From the NCBI GenBank assembly GCA_030435675.1, contig CM059623.1, forward strand, positions 4,862,012-4,926,011: 64,000 nt of DNA. The letters run 5' to 3'. Positions 23,195 through 36,200 of this stretch are shown in pieces. Under the pieces are notes generated by a model that saw only the letters and a list, made by a program, of their open reading frames with translations, was not told the origin of the DNA and did no database searches. The position numbers were made by a program, and so were the translations under genes. The first letter of the stretch is position 1; each line of letters starts with the position of its first letter. The DNA comes from Steinernema hermaphroditum. Its lineage: Eukaryota > Nematoda > Chromadorea > Rhabditida > Steinernematidae.

Positions 23195-24280
23195 TATACA
23201 TCTTGTACATGGCCCTATCCATTATCCCCAACATTCTCTGTTTACCTCCATTTACACCCCTACAGCATCCAGGAGAAGACGATCGGAGGAAGTGGGCGGC
23301 GTCGGTGCCTCGTCCTTGATTGGAGGGGACGGTTTATCCCTGCATCCATCCGTCCGTCCGTCGTCGGACCGCCGCCGACCACCGACGTCAATACAAATTA
23401 TGCATATTCGCGGTGTATACCGCGTACTCATCACCGCCATACTCAGCACCGTCGGCGCGCGGCAGTCGGACAGTCGCCGGCCGGCTGCCACTCACCGGGT
23501 TAGTTAGGCGTGCGCGCGCGACTCTCTCTTGACTCCTTTTTCGTACTTAACTGTTAGGTTAGGTTCGTGCCGTGCGCTGATGGAGGCGATCATTTCGTGC
23601 CATCAATTTTCCCCCATTTCCCCCAAAACGAACCTTTGATGGGCAGCCTTTAAAAAACACTCCCTGAAATGGCGTTGGAAAAGTTGCCGATTCCTTGAAA
23701 CTTTAGAGATATGCAGAGCTAACCTCTAGGAGTAGTTATACCCCTTACAGATTTGCAACTCGATTACGGAAAGCTCTTTTTTCGACTAAATCCTACTCCC
23801 AACCAGCGTTTCCTTCATACAAAAACTATGTGAACCCTCTTCCAACCCCTCCCTTACGCAAGACTCAGTGCAGGACTCATCGATCCAGAACCAGTTTCTG
23901 AACATTCTAAAACCTCTTTTTCCACGATATCCATGCCCCTCATCCATTCGTATCGCTTAATTTACGCAATCCAGCATGGATGCGCGCTTCCAGAACTCTT
24001 CTTTGACGGCGTTGCTAGCGTCATATAAGTCCCAATGTGATCTTATGGTTGCCTTTTGCCCTTCACTCCTATGCTGTCCTTATTCTGATTTACTAGTAAC
24101 TTGTTCTACGTATTTATGCCAACTCTCATCTGGCTGTAGCCATGTGATCTGCTTCCATCACTGTTATGCTTCGCGATAACTGCGCCGATTCTTCTTGAAC
24201 CTCCTTCCCCACCCTTTCAGATCTCGTTGCCTCCGTTTTTCAGTCTTCTAAATGCGAAGAATAGTCGGACCGACTCCTGC

Positions 24281-27200
24281 ATGAGTCGTCTTCTCAGAAG
24301 CCTCCTGTGGACGGCCGTCCTGGCGACGGTCGTCCTCTCCTCCACCTCCCCCTCCTCTACCTCCCTGGCGCCCTTCCGGCCCACCAACTGCTCGAAGAGC
24401 CAATTCGCGTGCCGCGTCGACGGCCGCTGTATCCCGCTACTTAAGTGGCAAGACGGCATCGAGGACTGTCTCGACGCCTCCGACGAAGGTGGGTTCGCGC
24501 CATCGATTTGGGTGCTTTTCGGCCGCTTTTTGACGGGGGAACTGGTTATCCGCCGAGTTGCCTCCGATATAATTAGCTTTTGCAAAAACAGAGCGAGTAG
24601 CGAGGGCAAATTGCTTCGATGCGTTTTTGTCGACGGCTTTCTGGCCAGTTCAGGTGCGAGTGAAGCTACTTGAGGGGCGCCGCTGAAGGTCGCACTGCGG
24701 TTTTTCGGCGGAACTGATACGAAAATTACTCGTGAGCTGATTGATGGGTCCTTGTTGGGACAGGAAAGAAACATGAGGAAAAAAGGATTGGAGGTACGGG
24801 GGTTTGAACCCCGGACTTCTCACATGCGAAGCGAGCGCTCTACCACTGAGCTATACCCCCTGATCTATCTGCAGATCTAAAGTGATATAGGCGATCGATG
24901 GCTTCTCTTTTTGCCTCATAATGCGATTAGTTCCCGTTCAACGAGTTCCATTTGTTTGCAGACGTGTTTGTACGCTCGAGTATGCTCGCTCCTATCAATA
25001 GCGCTTTATTTCGCCCTATTATGTCGCGTGGAGTGAGCAAATAAGGCGCGGTGCCATCGGCTGGAGGGAGTTTGACCCCTCCTTCCCAGAGAGACGATGA
25101 TTGGACCCATCGTGTCGCCTCCACAAGAAGGGCAGTAATTAATTGGCGGCGCTCATTAGGCGAGCATGTGCACCGGAGTTTATGACCTTTGGAGGAGTCG
25201 CGGCGGTATGCAAATTGCCCACAAGTTGTTCGCACAGAGCGTAATTGAGGGGACAGCGACAAGCAGGTTCTGCCCGTCGAGAGACTCTTTGTTGTTATTT
25301 TGGTGAGGTAACCGCGCGGAACGGATTGGATGGGCTTTGGGGTTGTAACCTGTCGAGTTTATGGCTGAGTGAATGTGAACTTGATTGGAAATAAAGGAGG
25401 GGTGGTCAAAGTCTGGCATCCTACAACTTCTTATATATAAAAATGAATGATACAATGGTGACCTCTAGAGAGTTCTAGTCACACCTTGTGCCCTATCCCG
25501 GCTGAGTTTGTTCAACAGATAACCATCCAGCCCCAATCCATCATCCACGGACTCTGTCACAATTCGCAAATCGATCAAACTTTACTTTTCCCGAATATCG
25601 TTTGACCCTAAGTGACCAGCCGATCGAGGTAAAGGTCGCCGGCGGCGATCGCCGCGCAGATAAGCGATCGTCGGGTGGATGCCGTCGGCGGAGATTTGCG
25701 AAATCGATAGCGAAGAAAGTTCCCCTCTGGGACACTTGAGGGGCGATTATCCTCTCCGCGCATTTGCATGCGTAATTACGCGGCCGTCAACAGGTGTTCC
25801 AAGCGAGATGACAATTCGCAGACAATGAGCCTCTTAGGCTGGCGACAGATTCGCCGCGCGAAGCGCAAAAACGCCAACGGAGTGGAAAGTGCGTGGTTGA
25901 GTGGCTGATTGACTTCGGGGATTAGAGACGCTGTGTGTGGGGATTCGAAATATTCGCTTTCGATTGAAATCTGCCTTAAAAAGATTCCGATATGACTGTG
26001 CAAACCTTTTGTGTCCTTCACCAGGTGGCGGATATTCCTTGTTAATTGCCGCTTTCTCCTGCAAATTCGCATCCAAAACCATCATTATCTTTTCGCCTTC
26101 TGCTCATCATGGGCGGTCCGACAAATCGAACGTCTTCGACTCGAGCTCGAGGACTAACTTTTCCCTCTAGGAGCCTCATTATCTGTTCTCTCTTGGTCCT
26201 TTCTGATCCAATCCGGAGTGGAAATGGAGGATCACTCGGCGGCGACTTCTCGCGCGCCAAAGGAAATCCAAAAAATGTAATTGTCGGGCACACGCCGGCG
26301 GAGTTTTTGCGTCTGGCGACCTTCGAGGAGCGCGATTACTCCTGTGGGCGCCGAGTGGGGGACAAAGGGGAGATGATGAGGCCTCTGACCGGGAAGGCGG
26401 AATTGTTGTGACCTCAGGAGTTCAAACGAACGACAATTAGGTAAAGTGCCGGTCGGGAGTCGAGCCGTGGGAATGTCCGAAGTGCTAGGACTCGTTCGGG
26501 CGAGGGCTTTGTTAGGCGATGACGGATGAAACCGATCGCGGACAGCGGGGAGTCGTCGGGGGAAAATTATGAATTGGGGTGGAAGATGCAACATTGGAGG
26601 AGATAGGTGGGGAGAGACCTTGGAGAGGTCATCGGAGAACTTGCGCAGGGATGGAATCTAATAATGCGTCGATGAAAAGGACCTCAGGAAATAAAATGAG
26701 AGGAGAAGGTCCAAAAATAAGTGAATAGACAATGGGACCAACCTTATTCGACATTTGAAGGATTCGACAGAAGATAGCACTAACTTCGAGTTTTGTTGCA
26801 GAATGCCATCCCTGGCAGTTCGATTGCAAATTCGGAAAGCCGAAGTGTATCAGCTCCCGACAGGTGAAGGACGGCGTCATCGACTGCATGTCCGGCTTCG
26901 ACGAAGGATGCCCCTCGAACTACTTCGTCTGCAATGACAGAAGCGCTTGTGTGGACATGAAGAAGTACCTCGACGGACACTCCGACTGCAGAGACGCTTC
27001 GGACGAACGTGAGTCGTTTTAAGATTGTTGCGTACTTTTAACTGAAGCGAATACAAAAGAATTAGCTGCAAGTTAGAATAAATTAAAATCTGTCAATTTT
27101 GTGGGCTCGCGGGACGAACGTATGTCTGTGGATGCATTCATGGCGTCCTAGGATGAGAGAGCGAGCCAGTCCCTTTATTGTTAAGAATGTTGCAAGCCTT

Positions 27201-30200
27201 TAAGTATTCGAGTTGTTCAGAATTTTCGGTCATCTCCTTTTTGGGCATTTGGGACTAACAAGGACCTCACTCTGTCCTTTTATCGAGCGATTTAGTACAC
27301 GTCGTTTAGCACGATTTGTTAAAAAGCTGTAGACCATATCTTTCTTGTCACTGAAGCACCCGAAAGACTGATTCTTCGTTAGTGTTAACAACAGGATTGT
27401 TAACAACACAACAGGATGGTGACTTTGTTCTAATGTTCTCATGGAGTCACACCCCATTGAGGCCTCTGTTTTTCTCCGGCTTGGGGCCATTGGTTCAAGA
27501 CTATTTTGCTTCGTTTTCAGCCTGCGGCCCCGACGAGTTCTTCTGCCACGACCGATCGTCGTGTGTGGCGCGAAGCAAGTTCCAGGACGGCCATCGCGAC
27601 TGCGCCGACGGCAGCGACGAAGGTAAGAGGAGGCCGCTGTTTTTCTCCGGAAACGTTAATGTACCCCGGCGGCCTTTCTTCGCGCAAAAGGTGTGATTAC
27701 GCGAGTGTTTTTGCGACGATCTGGGTCGAAAGTTCTCAGAGGAGGTCGGTAACGATCCGCGACGAGGGAAAGTGGCGCCAGGGATGCGCAAACACCAAAG
27801 TTTACGTTTTTGGCGCCATTGGTTTAACGTGAAACGCACCATTTGATTGGGAAATACAGGTTTTTATGGACGGACGGTGAGAATGGCAACTAGGAGAGGG
27901 CTTGATGGATGGCGGATGAGGGGGTGTAGCTCAGTGGTAGAGCGCTCGCTTTGCATGCGAGAAGTCCGGGGTTCAAACCCCCGTACCTCCAGATACATTG
28001 TTTTGCTGCATTTGGACCTTCTTCTACAGCATCGCCCTTTCAGAATGCACGCAGAGTCAGTTCGAGTGTCCCTGCGGCTTCCCTCGATGCGTGGACACTT
28101 CGAAAGTCGGCAACGGCCACTCGGACTGCTCCGAAGGCTCCGACGAACGCTCTCCGGGCTCAAAGCCTCCACGCGTGTGCGCCGACGGCTCGAAGCCGCG
28201 ACTCAACGGCATCTCGACGGCCGTGGCGCCCCACGAGATGGTCTTCTGCGATCAGAGGAATAACCCATGCCTCGAGGACCTCGGTCAAGTGTGCGTCATC
28301 GTCGGAGGCACTTGGCAATGCGTTTGCAAAATGGGCACCGTGCGACCGCCTGGCTCCGTGCGGTGCATCCCTAGCGACCTCCTGCAGGACTACCTCGCGA
28401 ATCCTCTCTCCAACTGTTCGGAGGCGAGAGACGACCTCAAGAAGCAGTACGCCTTCCCCACACCGAGCCCGACACTCATCCAGAAGCACATCCCTCTGGG
28501 GCACCAGACCCGGAAGGAGGCCAATAACGTGGCCACGATGGGGCCCAGAAGGCATCCTGTCAGCAACTTCACTCGGAACTACACGACTCTGCCCGATCTG
28601 GATGGACCCCTCGAGGAGGAGGTCTACACGAAGTTGCCCCTTCTTGACACCTGCGACCCCAGCGTCAAACACTCCTGTCCCGGTAAGTCGGAATGATCCC
28701 AGAATGAGCCCAAAAGCTGTGTTCAGGGAAGGGAGAGATCTGTCAGAAGTCGAAGAGTGGCGCCTTCAAGTGCGACTGCTACGGCAACGGCACGAGAATC
28801 GACGGAAAGTGTGTCGGTGGGTCAAGATGTCCACGTTGGCGGCTTGTAGCGCACTGCTTTAGTACTTGTCAACGAGTGTGAGGACCCGAAGCTGAACGAC
28901 TGCCACGAGGACGCCATCTGCATGGACAACGTGCACTCCTACGAGTGTTTCTGCAAGGAGGGATACATCGACATGTCCGATTCGCCGTCTGTCCGACCCG
29001 GAATGAAGTGCAAGAAGAGTGAGTGGATGGTGATAGGGTGCAGGGAAGAAAAGAAGAGGGTCAAGAAGGGAGCACAACTGAGAATATGCCTTTTATGGAG
29101 GGAAGTGAGGTTCAATGCTTAGGGACCTCAATGGTAATCGAAGCAATACTGTTTTCGTTCAATCTGCGAACAGTATTGAGGGGCTCTGTCAACAAACTGT
29201 GAAGGAAACCTCGTTCGAGTGGCATTTCGAACTGCGTTCATAATCGAATTTGAGTGGAGAAGAAACAGGGTCCCAAAACGAAGAACAGGCTTCCAGAAGA
29301 TGGCAGTCCTAGTTCTGAGGGCCTTTCATTTGCGTCCCCAGCGATCGATCGGATCGTCCGTTCGCTCTCTCGGAAATAAGTTGACTAAGCGGTCGATCTT
29401 GGCCGTCGTTGTTAGAACAGTGATCTCTCCAGAAGGCTCCCAGAATGCCGTTCCACCGTCTTGCCAAGATGGCTCTCGGTCGCCAAGCGGTAGGGAACAA
29501 GGCGGAACAATTCCAGTTCTTTTGAGCAACTTGATAAGACACAAGATCGTTGTGATTTAGATGCCTATTTCCGAAGGCGTAGAAGTGCGCCAATTTGGAC
29601 AGTTTAAAAGAAAAATCCATGCCTTCTTTTTCGAGCTCGATCAAAAAATACACGCAACTGGGATTTGACACTATAGACATTAAAGGGACACGGTCATGGC
29701 GGAAAAAAGTTTTTTAAAAAATCTGAAAAAATTCATGCCCGTGTTTTTGAGGTTGCTGAAAACGATGGTGAGTGGCGATTCTAAGTTCGCCAGGTAGTTT
29801 CCTAGAAACAGACCACAGCGCGCGATCTGTGGTTTGTCGATGGTCCCGTCGCGGGACGCGTGTCCCGACGCGATTTTCGCGACGAATGCGATTCGCGTAC
29901 TGTAGTTTCATCATTTTCTATCGATTTTGCTAAGTTTTGAGGGACAAAGCATCTTCAAAAGCATTTGTTTCGACTTATTTCACTTCCTCAGCTTATCTCT
30001 AATGCAGAAAAAGATCTTCGCCACGATTTTGGCGATTTCGAGGGTTAGTTGCTGGATATGCAGTGGCATATACATGTGTGTGTGAAAACAATCAGTCGTA
30101 TTTAAGTGTACTTTACGACAACTAGGCGAATTTCACTGTCCGATGCAGAATTTACTGCTGATTCTATCACGTATCGATAGGGACACGTCCTAAATACAGA

Positions 30201-33200
30201 TAGAATATCAGTTCTATGAAACGTGAAATGGCAGAAACACCTATATTGGCGCTTATAGTTTTTTGGCATTGATGTTTAGAGGATTTAAGTGTGAATTGGA
30301 CAATCCACTGGCGGTTTGGCATTTCAAAACTCTCAAACTTGTAATAACATCGGACGAAAAGGAATATAGAGCGTTTCCATGTGATACTAACCCTCGAAAT
30401 CGCCAAAATCGTGGCGAAGATCTTTTTCTGCATTAGAGATAAGCCGAGGAAGTGAAATAAGTCGAAACAAATGCTTTTGAAGATGCTTTGTCCCTCAAAA
30501 CTTAGCAAAATCGATAGAAAATGATGAAACTACAGTACGCGAATCGCATTCGTCGCGCAAATCGCGTCGGGACACGCGTCCCGCGACGGGACCATCGACA
30601 AACCACAGATCGCGCGCTGTGGTCTGTTTCTAGGAAACTACCTGGCGAACTTAGAATCGCCACTCACCATCGTTTTCAGCAACCTCAAAAACACGGGCAT
30701 GAATTTTTTCAGATTTTTTAAAAAACTTTTTTCCGCCATGACCGTGTCCCTTTAAGGCTTCAGTGCTTGTGCTATTTGATCTACTCTACCGTAGTTTGTC
30801 CTCCATCATTCATGTCCCGACCATTCTGTATACACGTACCGTAGTCTCGTCCCTCTGTCAGTGAAGCCGACTCGACGAAATTTCGCATTTGGAGCCCCAA
30901 CTGGCTCTGACTCGGCTCAGATGCCTTCGCTTCAGAAGAATCGTCAGAATCCTCCAACATTCATGTCCCAACCATTTTGTGCCTCTCTCCCCAGCCTTCC
31001 CATATCAGCTTCTTCTCGTTTCAGTGTACAACGAGTGCAAATCTCGAATGTGGAACGACTGCGACAAGAACGCGCGCTGCATAGACAAGCCGATCGGCTT
31101 CACGTGCCAGTGCAGGCCCGGCTTCTTGGACATCTCCGAAGGCGGCGCGGCGAACCCCGGCAGGAAGTGCCTCAAGAGTGAGTCCCCCGCCTCGAGCTCC
31201 CCTAATCGGTGCTTCAGTGGTCGACGAGTGCCTGGAGGGAACGCACAAATGCGACGCGAACGCCATTTGCGAGGATTTGCCCTACGGATATCGCTGTAAA
31301 TGCGCTCCAGGCTTCGTGGATGCGTCGAGCGATCCGCGTCTTCAGGGACGCGTCTGTCACCAGCGTGAGTCTCTTAGAAGAGGGGATTAGAAGAACCGGA
31401 GTGGGAGAGTTGGATTTCAGAGATTACGTTTGCAAACGGAGGGTTTTTCGGTGATATCTCCAATTAAGGCCGCCGTAAAGGGGCGCCGAGAGGAACGTGT
31501 TCTCCGTTCAGGGAAGACCCAGTGGAGACAAAAAGTGCACTTTTAGATCGACCGCGGGTGGCAACAAGTTGCGCGCGTGTTTCGAAACGCAAATAGCCGA
31601 TCGTAGGGTGATGTATCCTTCGGGTTTGATGCTTGAATCTTTATTGACTAAGAGACGCAAAACGGTGATACTCTAGACAATAGCGGTCGGTCGTCCACTC
31701 GGTCTCTCAGAAATAAGTTGAGCGAGCGGCCATTGTTGGCACAATGGCCGCAGAAGGACGCCAGGGAGGCGTAGTTCCACCGTTTTGCGAAGATGCCCTA
31801 ATCTGTGTAAAAAGTGTTGTCCACTTGACTACAGTATCCATCACTTCTTTCGCGAACAAGGAGGCGATCGCGACGGCAAACAATGTGCACATCTAAGGAA
31901 TGCTGAATGAGTCAGAGAAAACAACTGAGAGTCACATTTTTGGAAAGGATAATCGATCATTTAGAGATTATGAGTAAGCCTGCAATCACGTTTTATACGG
32001 TATCCAGTGGAGCTTAACGAAAAAGTCCTCAAAGGGTACGGTAGTTTTGAAAATGGACAATCCCTGATAATGCCTTACCTGGCACTTTTAGACTGTTTTG
32101 AGATTGGTCTTTTGTTTAAACTTGATGGCTCGATCTGAGGCGGAAACTTCGGTTTCCTTCTAGAGTGCTAATTAAAACGGGACCGATCCGAACTCTCCAA
32201 TTCCTGTACCTATTCGTCGTTTGGATCGACTCTAAATCGCTTTTTTTGGGTAGTAGGCGCAGTCTGGACGTATTCAACTCATTTCGGGAAGTGAAGGTCT
32301 GACTCACAGAAGGATCATTCGATGAGTCAGCTAATCTGCAGTTTCGGCAACTGTTTGATCTGTAACTTGCGAACAAATATGCGAGCTTTTAAAAAATTGT
32401 GGCGGTTCCAGAGCGAAAAACGGGTTTACAGAGAGAAGGTGTCAAAATGAGAAACGACGTTGGCGTCGAGAAGAGAATCTCCTATTCCTTGAACAGTTAT
32501 ACATGCCTAGAGCTATGCTATCTCTCTCCGTGACTCACCCTCCCTCCTGCACCCCCACCTGCGCCAATCACCCTCATCATTGCCCTCTTCTGGCAATTCC
32601 ATCTGTTCTTTCTCAGCCATAAAGTCGAAAGATGACCCTCCAAGTGCAGCGCCCCCTATGGCGTTGATTAGTCATAAAGTAAACCTCCGCTTCATTACTT
32701 CTCTTGAGTCGGCGGCGGCGACGGAATTGGGTGAACGACCGAAAGGGGCGCCGAAGGTCACAAAAAGCGAAACGCGCCGAGTGGACGAACGTCTCACTTT
32801 TGCGAACGGCGGCGGTTAGGGAAGAAGGAGCTCCGTCGCCAGAGGCGCTGTAAATCAAGAAGTCGGGGATTAAGTTTGAAGCGGAGAACGTAATTAGTTC
32901 CATGGGAGGGGTCTGATTTATGGCACTGGATTGGAATTAGGTGCTTTTTGACCGAAAAATTATGCGACCACTATCCGGGAAATTAGGGCCGATTCTCTTC
33001 GATCTGACAGCGACGACACATGGTGATGAATGTGATATTGAGATGAATCTGTCTACTTTTTTATCTGAAAATGCAGACATGTCTACATTCAGGGAGTGTC
33101 CAAAAATGAATGTAACGACCGGTCTAACCCAGAGTTCCTTTGGAAATAACGGTGACTGCCTAAAAGCTTCAGACTGCCTATAAATTCCACTTTTGCAGAC

Positions 33201-36200
33201 TCTAAATGTCTGACAGACAACTTTATTTGCTTCATTTATCTCAAAAAAGAGATCGATCGAAGGTCTGTTTCCAACGTAGGCTTCTTCGAGTCTATTCTGT
33301 CCAAATCCACAAGATGGTCTCTGATCCCTTTTCCGCAAAACCCGAACCCCACCCAAAGTGTACAAATCTCTTTTTTCGCTATTTGCGAAATCGGCTCAGG
33401 GAAAACACGTTCGATCGGGATACCCGCCGAAGTGAACCGCTTCGTTGTCGCGCGCCTTTTTTGGTGACCTTAATTGGGGCTCCTTTCTGCTCAGAACCGA
33501 TCGAGCGAGCCGGGAAATCGCACTGCATAAACAAGAGTGCGCCCCGCTAACTCTGACTTCTTCTAGGCGCGAAATTGGGGCGAAGGTCAACTGCTGCTCT
33601 AGGGTGGTAAGTAAAACGGCGAATCGATGGGCGAACCCTGTGAGAGGCCGCGGTGAAAGTGGGATGTCAAGGCACTTTTTGTTGAGCTTGAAAAAGGCCG
33701 AAATTGATGTTTGGTCGAAAGATAACATGAGTAGAGAAAGGGGCCCAAGATGACCTTCTTGGACTTCCTTGCTATTGAGAAGATGCTGAAAAGCTTACAG
33801 TACTAATAATACGGTACAGAATTTCACATTCAAGTGAACAGAAGACGATAAAACATCAATAAAACGAACCGTGTTCACGAAATTTATTTTCATTTTACGA
33901 TAAGTTCAGTGAACTGACATAAAATTTCAAATACAAGGAAGGTCGTCGACTATAACAAGGCAAGGAGGGAAAATAAATAATTTTTGAGACGGTTATAAAT
34001 TTCTACTCTTGGATCGAGTAATGATCTTCTTGGAAAGATGGTGGAACTACGGCTCCCTGGTGTCCCATGCCTTCTGGGAGCTGGGGAGATTCTTGTGCCT
34101 AGAACGACCGCTCACTTATTTCTGAGAGAGCGAGTGGACAAATGAATGATCCTCAGAACTGTCTGAAAGAGTGTCCCCTTCTGAGATAGTCTAAAAGATT
34201 ATTATTGCTTTGAACGAGCCCAGAGACAGAGATATTCTCTGTATGATGCCCCTCTGATTTCTTCGGTTCCATGTCCTCCTCCCCAAAACGCCTCCCTAAC
34301 TTCTCCCCTTTGATCTCCGCCACCATGTAACTCCCATAAACACCTCTTCCGCCACCTCTCCACCGACGGCTCCTCCACTCGTGCGTACAATGCCACCGAA
34401 GTCGATAGCGATCTCGAGTGGTTTTGCGGCGGCCGCCGCCCAAGGTGATCGCGCGTTCGTTTTCCGAAGGATCGAGTCGCTCCAATTCTCAAAAACAAAG
34501 AGCCCGTGAGTCACTGTTAGGCATGCAACAGCGGAGAACATTTGAGAAAAAGGGTCATTCGCGGAGAGGAAGTCAATTAATTACTCCACTCGCCGCGTTT
34601 TTGGGCGATTTTTGAACAAAAAAAAGTGTATAGTACGGACAGACAATTGACGGAGGAGAACACTCATAACGCCGACTAATTTCAGTGATTGTGGAATGCG
34701 ATGTCACGTCCGCGAGGGCCGTCGACCTGCCCGATGGGACGTCGAGGTGCGAGTGCCTCAAGGGATTCGTCGACATGGACCCAAAGAACCCAGGGACGAA
34801 GTGCCAACACAGCGGTGAGTGATTTGTGGAGATAGGGGATGAATCAAATGGAAGAATCAAGTCGAAGCTCGCAAGGTCGCTAGGAAAATCTTATACTCGC
34901 TGGAAATTTCTAGATCCAGGGCCTAAGTTAAGCCTAGCTATTAGACCAGGTCCATTCTAACCTCACCTATAGTGTGCTATCATTCTCTGGGGCTTGCAGT
35001 GAAGCGAATCCTTTTGCGTCGGTGTAAGTTCAGTTCTTCTTAGATTCGTGGGCCTCAGAGGCTCCGAACTTCGGAGTCCGACCTTATTTGTTCGCCCTTT
35101 ATCAGAGTAGTCTAAAGTATACTCATTTCTGAGCCATATACAACCTCCTCTGTTTTGGAAGCTATAAATAACTGGAACGTTAAGCCTCTCATCCGTTCTT
35201 TGTGCTCTACCTTTAATGCGCTTTTGGGGGTGGGCTAACGATAAAAGTGTTACTTCATGCTGACTCCAAAGTAAGATGAGTCTACAGACTCACCCCAAGA
35301 GTTGTTCGTATCTACAGGCTCGTTTACGTAGGGCATAGTGGGGCATCTTTTTCTCCCCTCCGAAGAAATGATCCAGTAAAATCCGCGTATATTCGCCATT
35401 ACCCGATCCGAAAACCAAATAAAACATCCGCGAAACCCTTCCCACCCACCTGCGGCTTCCTTCAATCCCTCCCTCTCCGATCCAATCGCTTGTTTTTGAC
35501 CTCCCCCCCCCCATCGGCCACCTGCTGCCTCTTCCGTTAATTACCGTTTCCACCATCCGCAAAACCCCGAAGCCCCCTAAGGACGCCCTGTTGATGCTCG
35601 TCTCCTCGAAATTAAAGACCGCATCGCATCATTGCGGTAACGCGCGGCGGCCATTAGCCCGATTCCGACGTCGCCCCCTCGAAGGCGGAGCCCCCGGGGG
35701 CGAAACTCTCCCCGCGCAGCCCTAACACCGTCGCCTCGGCCTCTTCACTGTCGCCGCGACTGTGCAATTAGGATGCGGGCGTTCTGGCCGCTGCTTCTCG
35801 CGGCCGCCTTCTGCCTGGGGCCGCCACCTATCCGAGCCATAGGTAACTGCTTCTGTAACGTTCCCCGTCTCCCCATTACCGTATCCTAATCGCCCGATTC
35901 CAGGCTCGAACCCCTGCCAAGACTACTCTCTACATGACTGCGACGCCGTGGCCGAGTGCGTCAGCGATGAGCCCGGCTACTTCCACTGCCAGTGTCCCCG
36001 AGGATTCTACGACATCTCGCCCGAGAAGCTGACGAAGCCCGGAAGGAAGTGCAAGAAAAGTTGGTTTTTATGCTCTTCGGGGACTTTTTGGGGGGACAGG
36101 GGTCTGAGGGTTTAGGCCCTGAGGGGCTGTCCTAGAGAGAATGAGGTTCTGAGGTTGGTAGAAAGGCGTTCTAGATGACACAAAAAGAACGTGAATCACT

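Larger units (their letters stand above)
21600..24220. other. Repeat-rich intergenic region upstream of mua-3
   Basis: No gene is supported. It contains a dispersed repeat copy (22256-22427), a 36-bp tandem repeat (23003), a C20 homopolymer and GC-rich segments. The 5' regulatory region of mua-3 presumably lies at its right end. Confidence 0.6.
24281..28816 (+). other. mua-3 exons 1-5: signal peptide and five LDL-receptor class A repeats
   Basis: Each repeat ends in the calcium cage pattern: DGIEDCLDASDE, DGVIDCMSGFDE, DGHSDCRDASDE, DGHRDCADGSDE and NGHSDCSEGSDE. Exon 4 (28044-28682) also encodes a long linker with N-glycosylation sites. Introns here are unusually large for this genome (up to 2.3 kb), which suggests 5' regulatory elements within them. 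Confidence 0.9.
31365..34685. other. 3.3-kb intron of mua-3
   Basis: The largest intron of the gene. It contains two R1 repeat copies and a fragment of the 22.3-kb repeat (about 33965). No tRNA or nested gene is evident; the many open frames here have no domain. Confidence 0.6.

Noticed and set aside
29714..30721. Paired 66-codon frames resembling a duplicated small gene
   Set aside because: They are the two arms of the palindromic TTAA element.
24281..34814. LDLa part and EGF/vWA part as two separate adjacent genes
   Set aside because: All exon phases join across 34814/35904, and MUA-3 of C. elegans has both parts at a matching total length. The internal start is better explained as an alternative first exon.
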